This document shows, piece by piece, positions 1 through 7,279 of a stretch of 20,310 nucleotides of DNA. A program made the translations under genes and the position numbers. The stretch spans positions 1-20,310 of the IMG/VR virus record IMGVR_UViG_3300006735_000347. One strand, written 5' to 3'. The notes beneath the pieces are model-generated. The model was not told the DNA's origin and did no database searches. It worked only from the letters and a program-made list of their open reading frames with translations. Positions within the stretch are counted from its first letter, which is position 1; every line of letters begins with the position of its first letter. This stretch comes from a virus.

Positions 1-30
1 TAACTCTTAACTTAAACCTAAAGGAGACTT

Positions 31-258
31 ATGATGGGAAAAAATGAAAAGACCCCAATCACAGTCAACGATAAAGAATATCTAATCGACGACATGACTG
101 ATAAACAGAAGGCTTTGCTGAACCACGTTAACGATCTAGGGCGCAAAATGGACAACGCTCAGTTTAACTTAGATCAGCTTGCCGTAGGCCGTCAGAAATT
201 CGTTGAGCTATTGGCTGACGCTCTGGAAAATCCAGAAGAGGCTGAAGTCGTAAACTAG
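31..258 (+). CDS. Small DUF6447-like phage protein of unknown function
   Basis: A 75-residue acidic, soluble protein with no signal peptide or membrane segment. Residues 10-17 (ITVNDKEY) look like a short beta hairpin, followed by two predicted amphipathic helices (about 23-45 and 47-68). This layout resembles the DUF6447 family of small phage and cyanobacterial proteins as I remember it, which has no assigned function. A strong Shine-Dalgarno AAGGAG lies at 21-26. The frame opens with two consecutive ATGs (31 and 34); the second has the better spacing (7 nt), so the true protein may be 74 residues. It ends 9 nt before the tail hub gene and is probably co-transcribed with it. That the gene is real is fairly safe; the family name is from memory. 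Confidence 0.75.
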   Translation: MMGKNEKTPITVNDKEYLIDDMTDKQKALLNHVNDLGRKMDNAQFNLDQLAVGRQKFVELLADALENPEEAEVVN

Positions 259-267
259 GAATGTCAA

Positions 268-2382
268 ATGCCGCTAACCAAACTCCAGTTTCGCCCTGGA
301 ATAAACAAAGAGACTACGTCGTACTCTAATGAGGGCGGTTGGTTTGACATGGACAAGGTCAGATTTCGGTTTGGCTTTCCTGAAAAAATAGGGGGTTGGG
401 AGCCCACGTCTCCCAACTACTTTTTAGGTACGTGCCGCGCTTTACATCCTTGGGTGTCCCTTGAAGGGGACAGGTACTTGGGAGTCGGTACGCACCTAAA
501 GTATTACATTAATGAGGGCGGGGCGTATGAGGATATTACACCTATACGTCTTACCACTTCCGCAGGGGATGTTACGTTTGACGCTTCAGCCAACACGCTT
601 TCGTCTGGGGTTGACGCGGTTGTTACAACAATACCGCTAACAAGTGGTAGTGGTTTTCCCGATACGGGGATCATTCAAATCGGTTCTGAAACTATCAGTT
701 ACGCCCTATTGGTAGGAAACAACCTGACGGGTTGTGTTCGTGGTTTTAACGGATCAACAGCAGCGTCTCATAGCTCTAGTGCAGCGGTTAAATGCTCTAC
801 AATAATTGTTACGGATACCGCCCACGGCGCATTAGAACATGATTTTGTTACTTTTTCTGGAGGGGCTACGTTAGGCGATGCGGTAACGGCTAACGTTCTA
901 AATCAAGAGTATCAAATATTTTACATCAAAAACGACAATTCGTATTATATAAACGCCCGCGCCGTAGCTTCAATTCAGAGTATTACGACGACAGATGGTT
1001 TGAGCAACTCGTATGTGTTCGCAACAACTTCAGACAGTGGGAATGGTGGATCTAGTGTTGTTGGCGCATATCAAATCAACACTGGCTTGGACACAACTAT
1101 AACAGGCACTGGCTGGAACGCTGGATCTTGGAGCCGTGGAACTTGGGGTTCAGGTGCATCTTTACTCGTTTCAGGACTGACCTTGCGTATTTGGTCACAC
1201 GACAATTTTGGAGAAGATCTCCTGATAAATGTTCGTGACGGCGATATATTCTATTGGGACAAGACCAATGGTCTGGACACACGGGCCGTGAAACTTTCAT
1301 CTTTGGCGGGGGCTGCAACAACCCCGACTATAGCTAAACAGGTATTGGTATCTGATCGTGATCGCCACGTCATAGCGTTTGGGTGTGACAGTGAACTAAA
1401 CCCTGGAGTGCAAGATCCATTGCTTATACGGTTCTCGGACCAAGAATCTTTAACAGAGTGGAACTCTACAGCGACCAACACTGCGGGGGACTTGCGCCTC
1501 GGTTCTGGGTCCGAGATTATCACGGCTGTTGAGACACGGCAGCAAGTATTGGTGTTTACAGATGTTTCGCTCCACGCGATGCAGTTTCTTGGACCACCCT
1601 TCACATTTGGTATTACTACTCTGTCAGAAAACATAACTATTGCGGGGCCGTTGGCGGCAATCGCCGTTGAGGACCAGGTTTTCTGGATGGGCGCTGAAGA
1701 GTTTTATGTCTTTGGTGGCGCGGTGCAGCGCCTGCCCTGCACTATTCGTGACTACGTGTTTAGCAATATTAACTCTGGTCAGTTGGAAAAGGTTACGGCG
1801 GGCACTAACACGGCTTTCTCTGAGGTGTGGTGGTTCTATCCTTCTGCTTCCAGCACCGAGAATGACAGCTATGTTGTGTTCAACTACCAGCAGCAGATTT
1901 GGTATTATGGGTCTTTGAACCGGACATGCTGGCTAGATCGAGGGGTTGAATCCTTACCTATTGCCGCTGCTTCAGATCAAGTTCTTTATTACCAAGAGAT
2001 AGGGTTTGATGACGGAAGCACAAGGCCAGCTACGGGGATAGATGCTTATATTGAAAGCAGTCAGATAAGTTTAGGAGAGGGCGATCAGTTTGCATTTTTA
2101 AAACGCATGATCCCTGATTTAACTTTCCGCGACAGTACAAATGAAAGCCCGCAAGCTACGATGACGTTGAAAGCCCGCAACTTCCCTGGGGGCACATATC
2201 TGCAAAGTAACTCCAAGAGTGTAGAAAAAACAGCAACGGTTCCTGTTGAGCAGTTTACAGATCAAGTTCATGTTCGGCTAAGAGGCAGATCGTTTGCGTT
2301 TAAAATACAGACCACGGAAACAGGTACAACGTGGAGGCTGGGATCTCCAAGGGTGGATGTTCAGCCTGATGGGATGCGTTAA
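268..2382 (+). CDS. Tail hub/nozzle-like protein (P22 gp10 / T7 gp12 type) with inserted beta modules
   Basis: A 704-residue, beta-rich, Cys-poor virion protein. Its core resembles the P22 gp10 'stabilisation' or T7 gp12 nozzle family: an N-terminal strand segment (1-95), then repeated blade-like segments at about 360-500, including DRHVIAFG (366-373), LLIRFSDQ (385-392), VLVFTD (427-432), LHAMQFLGPPFTF (435-447) and VFWMGAEEFYVFGG (471-484). A C-terminal beta region ends in a strand like the gp10 tail end. P22 gp10 is about 470 residues, so this copy is roughly 230 longer. The extra length lies mainly at 95-300, where two small modules can be seen: 121-176 (GFPDTGIIQIGSE...GCVRGFNGS) and 184-232 (TAHGALEHDFVTFSGG...). 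By family it would sit in the short tail below the portal. No enzymatic motif is visible. TAGGAA precedes the ATG. The stop overlaps the next start (TAATG). Confidence 0.72.
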   Translation: MPLTKLQFRPGINKETTSYSNEGGWFDMDKVRFRFGFPEKIGGWEPTSPNYFLGTCRALHPWVSLEGDRYLGVGTHLKYYINEGGAYEDITPIRLTTSAGDVTFDASANTLSSGVDAVVTTIPLTSGSGFPDTGIIQIGSETISYALLVGNNLTGCVRGFNGSTAASHSSSAAVKCSTIIVTDTAHGALEHDFVTFSGGATLGDAVTANVLNQEYQIFYIKNDNSYYINARAVASIQSITTTDGLSNSYVFATTSDSGNGGSSVVGAYQINTGLDTTITGTGWNAGSWSRGTWGSGASLLVSGLTLRIWSHDNFGEDLLINVRDGDIFYWDKTNGLDTRAVKLSSLAGAATTPTIAKQVLVSDRDRHVIAFGCDSELNPGVQDPLLIRFSDQESLTEWNSTATNTAGDLRLGSGSEIITAVETRQQVLVFTDVSLHAMQFLGPPFTFGITTLSENITIAGPLAAIAVEDQVFWMGAEEFYVFGGAVQRLPCTIRDYVFSNINSGQLEKVTAGTNTAFSEVWWFYPSASSTENDSYVVFNYQQQIWYYGSLNRTCWLDRGVESLPIAAASDQVLYYQEIGFDDGSTRPATGIDAYIESSQISLGEGDQFAFLKRMIPDLTFRDSTNESPQATMTLKARNFPGGTYLQSNSKSVEKTATVPVEQFTDQVHVRLRGRSFAFKIQTTETGTTWRLGSPRVDVQPDGMR

Positions 2383-2678
2383 TGTCTAGGAATCTTGCGC
2401 TCCCGTTTTTCCCCATAGCTCCAGAAGAGTATGACCAACAGTACTTGGCAGAGGTTGTGCGGTCTTTTTCTGTGTACTTGACGCAAATGCAGAACCCTGG
2501 GGAGGGGCGTAATACTTTTTCAGTGTTTACTAACCTTCAAACTGATGACAGCGGCTTAGAGCCTGGGGCTATCTTTAGTCACGATGGATATGTTAGAGTA
2601 CCTTTAGAGTATTCTCCGTATGTCCGTGGATCTCAAGCTACGGGCGCTGTCGGTACAACAACGGTGACAATTACATGA
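2382..2678 (+). CDS. Hypothetical virion-module protein, 98 aa
   Basis: A 98-residue protein I cannot assign. It starts with a hydrophobic stretch (residues 5-13, LALPFFPIA), continues with a probable helix (17-38, ending SVYLTQMQNP) and ends in a beta-prone, Thr/Val-rich tail (GTTTVTIT, 91-98). There is no cleavable signal peptide because no basic N-region precedes the hydrophobic stretch. Its start codon overlaps the hub stop by 1 nt and its stop overlaps the next ATG by 4 nt, so it is likely made by translational coupling alongside the hub. The position between the tail hub and internal proteins suggests a minor structural or assembly role; this is inference only. Confidence 0.7.
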   Translation: MSRNLALPFFPIAPEEYDQQYLAEVVRSFSVYLTQMQNPGEGRNTFSVFTNLQTDDSGLEPGAIFSHDGYVRVPLEYSPYVRGSQATGAVGTTTVTIT

Positions 2679-2896
2679 CTATACTTACGATGCCTGATGG
2701 ATCACGCTGGAAACCTTCGACGAGTTCTGATATGGTTTATTGTGTAAACTGTGATAACGCAGTAGACACGCCCGAAGAAGTTGAAAGCTACCCCGCAGGG
2801 AATTGCCCTGAGTGTGGGCAGGCTTGGACAGGCGCTGAGATTCGAAGCACTTCAATAACGGTGACGGCGCCCGAAGCTATTAGAGGGGAAGCGTAA
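2675..2896 (+). CDS. Small zinc-ribbon protein, 73 aa
   Basis: A 73-residue protein with four cysteines arranged CVNC (23-26) and CPEC (44-47), a C-x2-C-17-C-x2-C spacing expected to bind one zinc ion in a zinc-ribbon fold. A short beta segment precedes it (residues 3-12) and a Thr-rich strand (58-65) follows. It begins within the stop of the 98-aa gene (ATGA overlap) and ends in a TAATG junction with the next gene, so its expression is tied to the virion genes. The role is unknown. The fold could bind nucleic acid or simply stabilise a small structural protein. The family is not recognised beyond the zinc ribbon. Confidence 0.75.
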   Translation: MTILTMPDGSRWKPSTSSDMVYCVNCDNAVDTPEEVESYPAGNCPECGQAWTGAEIRSTSITVTAPEAIRGEA

Positions 2897-3555
2897 TGGG
2901 TTTTTTAGGAGATATTTTAAAAGGCATTGTTGGCGGCGGCGGCGGCGGCGGTGGTGGTCTAGGCGATCTTTTTAAAGATATCTTAGGCAGCACAATTAAA
3001 AACGCAATCGCGGACAAGGTGTTCAAGCGTGAGGATCGTGGTTCAAAGGGCGGCATTGGAAGTCTTGTAGATTTTAATAAAGGCCCTGACCGACAAGAAG
3101 GTTGGGACGACAACCTGTATAAGTCTAAATACATTGATCCTGTCACTGGAGAATCTCCGGCATTCAACACGGCGGAGGAAAGAGATGCGTATGATCGACA
3201 GTATATAACCAAATATCAATCGGCGGCGGCACAACCTGCTGTCGAAAAAGTTTATTCGTCAGACGTAGAAAGGATGTCTCAAGGAGGGATCGCGCAGTTT
3301 GTAGAAGGCGGCTTGATCCGTGGACCAGGGACCGTGACCAGTGATTCCATACCAGGTATGATCACACAAAATGGTCGCCCTGTTGAAGAAATCTTGGTAG
3401 GCAACGGGGAAGTCATACTATCGGGAAAAGATCTCGCTGCCATGGATCCTGACGGGAATATGAAACGAGCAGGGATGCGCCTTGGCGGCGCTGCGAATGG
3501 AACAAGGGGCGCTGAAGCAGCACGAATGTATGCTGAAGTGGCTAGGAAAGGCTAA
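2896..3555 (+). CDS. Probable virion protein with poly-glycine run and GPGT-SDSIP motif, 219 aa
   Basis: A 219-residue protein. An N-terminal amphipathic helix (MGFLGDILKGIV) runs directly into nine glycines (13-21), then a second amphipathic segment (LGDLFKDILGSTIKNAI). The central part is polar. The C-terminal part holds GGIAQFVEGGLIRGPGTVTSDSIPG, then VEEILVGNGEVILSGKDLAAM and a helical end (GAEAARMYAEVAR). I recognise the GPGT-x-x-SDSIP plus 'GE-hydrophobic' pattern from many phage virion-module proteins of uncertain function, often next to internal virion proteins. Two amphipathic helices separated by a flexible glycine hinge would suit membrane contact or passage through the tail, but this is inference. 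The start is fixed by the TAATG overlap with the zinc-ribbon gene. Confidence 0.7.
   Translation: MGFLGDILKGIVGGGGGGGGGLGDLFKDILGSTIKNAIADKVFKREDRGSKGGIGSLVDFNKGPDRQEGWDDNLYKSKYIDPVTGESPAFNTAEERDAYDRQYITKYQSAAAQPAVEKVYSSDVERMSQGGIAQFVEGGLIRGPGTVTSDSIPGMITQNGRPVEEILVGNGEVILSGKDLAAMDPDGNMKRAGMRLGGAANGTRGAEAARMYAEVARKG
2932..2958 (+). repeat. (GGC)6(GGT)3 in-frame trinucleotide run
   Basis: Six GGC followed by three GGT codons encode the nine-glycine hinge of the 219-aa virion protein. The run is a perfect period-3 tract, so length change by slippage would add or remove glycines without breaking the frame. Confidence 0.9.
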
Positions 3556-3560
3556 CTGCA

Positions 3561-4565
3561 ATGGCAACTCAAACTACAACTCAAACTTCCGTCGCAGATC
3601 TTCCCGAGTGGCAGAAGGCGTATATGAGGGAAATCCTTGACAGAGCTCAAGGTCTTGGAAAACAAAATTACACGCTCCCTGCTTATCAGGTTGCAGCGCG
3701 TAATCCTTTGCAACAACAGGCTACTGAGTTAGCGCAACAAGGCGTAGGATCCTACACTCCCATGTTGCAAGCTGGCGCGGCAAGCGTCGGGACGGGGATT
3801 GAGGCGGCGCAAGCGGGGTTTAATCCTCTGTCTGCTTCTATTACTTCGGCGGGAGATATTGGTTCAACAACCGCGGCTAACATACTGAATCCATACGCTG
3901 CTCAAGCCTATATGAATCCTTATGATCAGGCGGTTGTCGATCAGACTATGCGGGATATTCAACGCCAAAGTGATATTCAGCAACAAGGGTTATCGGCGCA
4001 GGCGGTTGGAGCGGGAGCTTTTGGTGGTTCTCGTCAGGGTATTCAAGCGGCAGAGCAACAACGCAATACAATAGACGCGCAGGCTAGAGCTGCTGCGGGA
4101 TTACGACAATCTGGGTACGCTCAAGCGCAACAGCAGCAACTTGCTCGAGCGCAAGCGGCGGGGCAAGTTGGTTTGCGGGGAGCCGAGCTCATGCAAGAGG
4201 GAGCCTCTCGGTACGGGCAACTCGGTCAGGGCATTGGTAGTTTGGGTATGCAACAGGCTAAACTTGGAGAAGCATTCCAAGGTTTAAACATCAACGATAT
4301 TAATACGTTGTCCAGCTTCGGTGGTCAAGAGCAGCAGCAACGGCAGTCCGAGCTTGATGCTCAACGCCAGACTCAATATCAAAACGTTATGCAGCCGTAT
4401 CAGCAACTTGGATTTTACTCTGATATCTTCCAGGGTATGCCGACTTCGCAGTCCACGTTTACGCAACAGCAAAAACCAGGTCCAAGCCCGATATCTCAGT
4501 TTGCAGGGTTGGCGGGCGGACTGTATAGTCTTGGTAGGGCAGGTATGTTTGGAGGCAATCAATGA
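3561..4565 (+). CDS. Gln/Ala-rich phage virion protein, 334 aa
   Basis: A 334-residue protein very rich in Gln, Ala and Gly and predicted mostly helical. Seen in order: LPEWQKAYMREILDRAQ (14-30), a YTLPAY..A segment, an MNPYDQAVVDQTMRDI helix (about 117-132), the QAVGAGAFGGSRQGI segment (about 146-160), long Gln-rich helices, and a C-terminal Gly-rich hydrophobic tail (AGLAGGLYSLGRAGMFGG). The same order, including the 'GAFGGSR' turn, is familiar from proteins encoded next to the internal virion proteins of many podovirus-like phages, where it is a structural component of uncertain function. An AGGAAAGG about 10 nt upstream may serve as ribosome binding site. The stop overlaps the next start (ATGA). 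It could be an ejected internal protein comparable in position to T7 gp14 or gp15; that equivalence is not shown by sequence. Confidence 0.72.
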   Translation: MATQTTTQTSVADLPEWQKAYMREILDRAQGLGKQNYTLPAYQVAARNPLQQQATELAQQGVGSYTPMLQAGAASVGTGIEAAQAGFNPLSASITSAGDIGSTTAANILNPYAAQAYMNPYDQAVVDQTMRDIQRQSDIQQQGLSAQAVGAGAFGGSRQGIQAAEQQRNTIDAQARAAAGLRQSGYAQAQQQQLARAQAAGQVGLRGAELMQEGASRYGQLGQGIGSLGMQQAKLGEAFQGLNINDINTLSSFGGQEQQQRQSELDAQRQTQYQNVMQPYQQLGFYSDIFQGMPTSQSTFTQQQKPGPSPISQFAGLAGGLYSLGRAGMFGGNQ

Positions 4566-7279
4566 GTGCTTTAAACCGCAGAATGTTTTCCAATCGAGAC
4601 GCTCGGGTCAAGCTGGCTAATATGGGCGGAATCATATCGTCTTCCCCAGAACTTCTTGGCGCGGCTCAGATGTACGCTGAAGGCGGGAATGCAAGTGCGC
4701 CAGAGGTTGAACAGTATGTTGCAGTTATACCGGGCGTAAACGAAAGTCGCCCGGTTCGGATGCGGGCTGATACCCTTGCACGGTTGCAGGAGATTGCCCC
4801 TGGGGTCATGGCTAAATCCTTTGTGATGGACAGCGCTATGGCGGTGCAAAATGGTATAGACGTTATGAATTTGCGCCCTGCCGACGCGTTTGTGGAACGT
4901 CAGCTTTCAGAACAAATGCCTGAGAGTGTGGCTCCGGCTTCGGACTCTCAGAGCGCAGGATATAGGCCCCCGAATATTGGCGCAACGGAGCTCAACACCC
5001 CCGCTATTCGCACTGCACTAGCAGAGCTATCGAACCCTGATCAAGGTGTTTCAGGGGTTCTTTCAAATATATCCAGAGAAACCCTTGAGCCGCCCATTAA
5101 CCTCCCAGGTATTTTGGCTTTAGCTCAGATGACCGACGATGAGAAAAATACTCTTTTTCAAAATCGCGAAGACTCTATGTTTTCAAATGTTAGCCCAAGT
5201 AGCCTTTCTTATGGTAAGCGTCTCCTTGAAACTCTTATTCCCGCATCTAGGCTAGTTACCTCTGCTGATAGTTCTGAGAATCCTGTTAGCACAGAAAGCG
5301 GTCTTGAGCGTTTTGAACGTCAGAACATAGAAGAAAACCCTGTATCTGCTGCCGCTAAAAGGGCTGAAGCAGCCGAGCTTTATAGCAAAGGCCAACGTAT
5401 TCGAAATAGAGTCGTGGATGAAGGTGTAAAGGCAGTAAATGATTTAGATGTTCTTTCAGGAAGGGGAGTAGACTTAGGTCTCGCGGCATCTTTGCTTGGC
5501 AACAAGTTTGCAAAAACGGGTGCGGGGGTTCTCAACCTTCCTATGGGAAGCATGGAGTATCTTCAAGATCGGAAAGAAACTTTCGACGAGCGCAAAGCCA
5601 GACTTGGCGGCGATGGTGATGTGCGATTATCTAATTTATTTTCGAAAGGGGATCCTGGTCCAAGTATCCAAGATCAAATCAGAGACGCTTCTCTGGCGGC
5701 TGACGCTAGAGGTTCAGGGGGAGATACCCTTGCAATGACGCCGACAGAATCAGAAATCCTGATTCAAGCTCGGAGGGCCGACGCTCCTGTGACGGCTACA
5801 GGCATAGGGCCAGGGCCGAATAGCGTCCCCACATCAGCGTCGATGGGCGCTCCTCGCTCCTCTGATCTTGCTGCCCCTAACGTAGCGGCTCTTAATCTTG
5901 GTGCTGGTATGGGTGATCCTGCACAACGGCCCTTGCTCCGAGATCCTCGCTTGGAAGCAGAACAAGATGAGGTATTTAAAGCCCGTCTTGAACAGGCTGA
6001 TCGAGACAACACGTTTTCTAAGAACAACCCAGTGTATTCCCGAGAAGAAATCGACGCTGCCAATCCGACCCTTGAAGCTAACCAAGAACTTTTCGAGAAA
6101 ATTCCAGCAGGGCGCCCACAAGAGGGTCTTCCTGTTACTGGTCCGGTACTGGAGTTTACAGAATCCAATCCTCTTTTGGTAGATCCAAGACTATCTATAC
6201 CTACGGGAAAGGACGCCTCTGGGGGTACGATGCCTGTTGCACCTCCTGTTGCAGATGATGCTAAACAATCAATTCAGGGAAACCCCAAGCAAGAGTACGT
6301 TCCCATACCCGAAGATGTTGAAACTTACGCTACAGGGGAAGCTGTACCCTTCAACATTTTTGATGGCCCAGATGGGGTCGGCAACGACCGAGGCCCAAAA
6401 CCATCTACGGAAGAGAGGAAAATGAAAGAGGCGCTTTTCGTTGCTCCGGAGAAGGAGCCAACCAGAAAGGAAAAAATAACAAGGGCAAATGAAGTAACTA
6501 ATAATACGCTCGGACCAGATGGTTTGAAACGACAGGTCGATAGTGTCACAGAAGAACTAAAGATGAATCCGACTGTTAATCCAAACACGATTACTTCTAA
6601 AGCAGTGTTAGATTCAGCAGGCATTGATACGAAAAATATGACAACCAAGGAGCGTATTCTCGCACAAAAGAAACTTCTAAGTGACCTCTTGGGTCGGACA
6701 GACGCGGATAAAAAAGAAGAGTTTTGGATGAACATGGCTATGATGGGATTTGCTATAGCCGCTGGAGAAAGCCCCAATGCGATACAAAACATTTCAAATG
6801 GATTACTTACAGGCGTAGCATCTATACAAAAAGGTAAGGCCGCAGATCGTAAGCGAGACGATGATCTCACTCTTGCTGCTTTTCAGAACATACTATCTGA
6901 AGATGCGGCAACAACGAAGTTCAATAGACAGGTGATACTTGCTGATAAACGTGCAGGAGCCAAATCGGCGTTCCCGACCGTAGATCGTCTTTGGTCTACA
7001 GTGTATAAAGCTAACATGGATTCGTATAGAGAAGCGGTAGAGGATGAGCGAATGTCCCGCGACGAGGCTCATAGACGATCTTCAGAAGCGGCTAGTCAGA
7101 TTTCCCCTGATTCACAGTTTGCTAAAAACTCAGCCTCTGTAACAGACTCTCAAGAAGCGGCTATCGCCGCCGCCCGCGCCGCCGCTCACGAAGCGGCTAA
7201 CGCTGCTGCCCTCGCCGCGGGGCAAAAAGAATACAAGGTGCCTGGAGATCCTAACTCCTATAAAACACAGGAGGTTTAG
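4562..7279 (+). CDS. Large low-complexity internal virion protein candidate, 905 aa
   Basis: A 905-residue protein in the internal-virion position. The N-terminus (MFSNRDARVKLANMGGI, then SPELLGAAQMYAEGG to residue 42) is a pattern I associate with structural proteins of uncultured marine phages. The middle (about 90-700) is polar, Pro/Glu/Asn-rich and probably disordered; it carries two PLL-x-DPRL motifs (457-464 and 537-544). A more ordered helical part follows: MNMAMMGFAIAAGESPNAI and the next 20 residues (about 723-758) could contact membrane. An Ala-rich helix (about 863-888) lies near the end. No catalytic motif, lysozyme or peptidase signature is visible. The start overlaps the previous stop (ATGA). 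The stop codon directly abuts the next ATG, and AGGAGG for the next gene lies inside this reading frame at 7270-7275. The internal-protein role is inferred from position and composition. Confidence 0.65.
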   Translation: MSALNRRMFSNRDARVKLANMGGIISSSPELLGAAQMYAEGGNASAPEVEQYVAVIPGVNESRPVRMRADTLARLQEIAPGVMAKSFVMDSAMAVQNGIDVMNLRPADAFVERQLSEQMPESVAPASDSQSAGYRPPNIGATELNTPAIRTALAELSNPDQGVSGVLSNISRETLEPPINLPGILALAQMTDDEKNTLFQNREDSMFSNVSPSSLSYGKRLLETLIPASRLVTSADSSENPVSTESGLERFERQNIEENPVSAAAKRAEAAELYSKGQRIRNRVVDEGVKAVNDLDVLSGRGVDLGLAASLLGNKFAKTGAGVLNLPMGSMEYLQDRKETFDERKARLGGDGDVRLSNLFSKGDPGPSIQDQIRDASLAADARGSGGDTLAMTPTESEILIQARRADAPVTATGIGPGPNSVPTSASMGAPRSSDLAAPNVAALNLGAGMGDPAQRPLLRDPRLEAEQDEVFKARLEQADRDNTFSKNNPVYSREEIDAANPTLEANQELFEKIPAGRPQEGLPVTGPVLEFTESNPLLVDPRLSIPTGKDASGGTMPVAPPVADDAKQSIQGNPKQEYVPIPEDVETYATGEAVPFNIFDGPDGVGNDRGPKPSTEERKMKEALFVAPEKEPTRKEKITRANEVTNNTLGPDGLKRQVDSVTEELKMNPTVNPNTITSKAVLDSAGIDTKNMTTKERILAQKKLLSDLLGRTDADKKEEFWMNMAMMGFAIAAGESPNAIQNISNGLLTGVASIQKGKAADRKRDDDLTLAAFQNILSEDAATTKFNRQVILADKRAGAKSAFPTVDRLWSTVYKANMDSYREAVEDERMSRDEAHRRSSEAASQISPDSQFAKNSASVTDSQEAAIAAARAAAHEAANAAALAAGQKEYKVPGDPNSYKTQEV
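5942..5961 (+). repeat. Exact 20-nt repeat, copy 1 (encodes DPRLEAE)
   Basis: This 20-nt sequence recurs exactly at 8699-8718 in the adjacent gene. In both places it is in the same frame and encodes DPRLEAE, and the following codons (gaa-caa versus gag-cag in context) keep the peptide DPRLEAEQ. In the 905-aa protein it is residues 461-468. Confidence 0.9.

Noticed and set aside
5764-6168. 134-codon - strand open frame inside the 905-aa gene
   Set aside because: Composition of a shadow frame, no ribosome binding site, and embedded in a coupled + strand operon.
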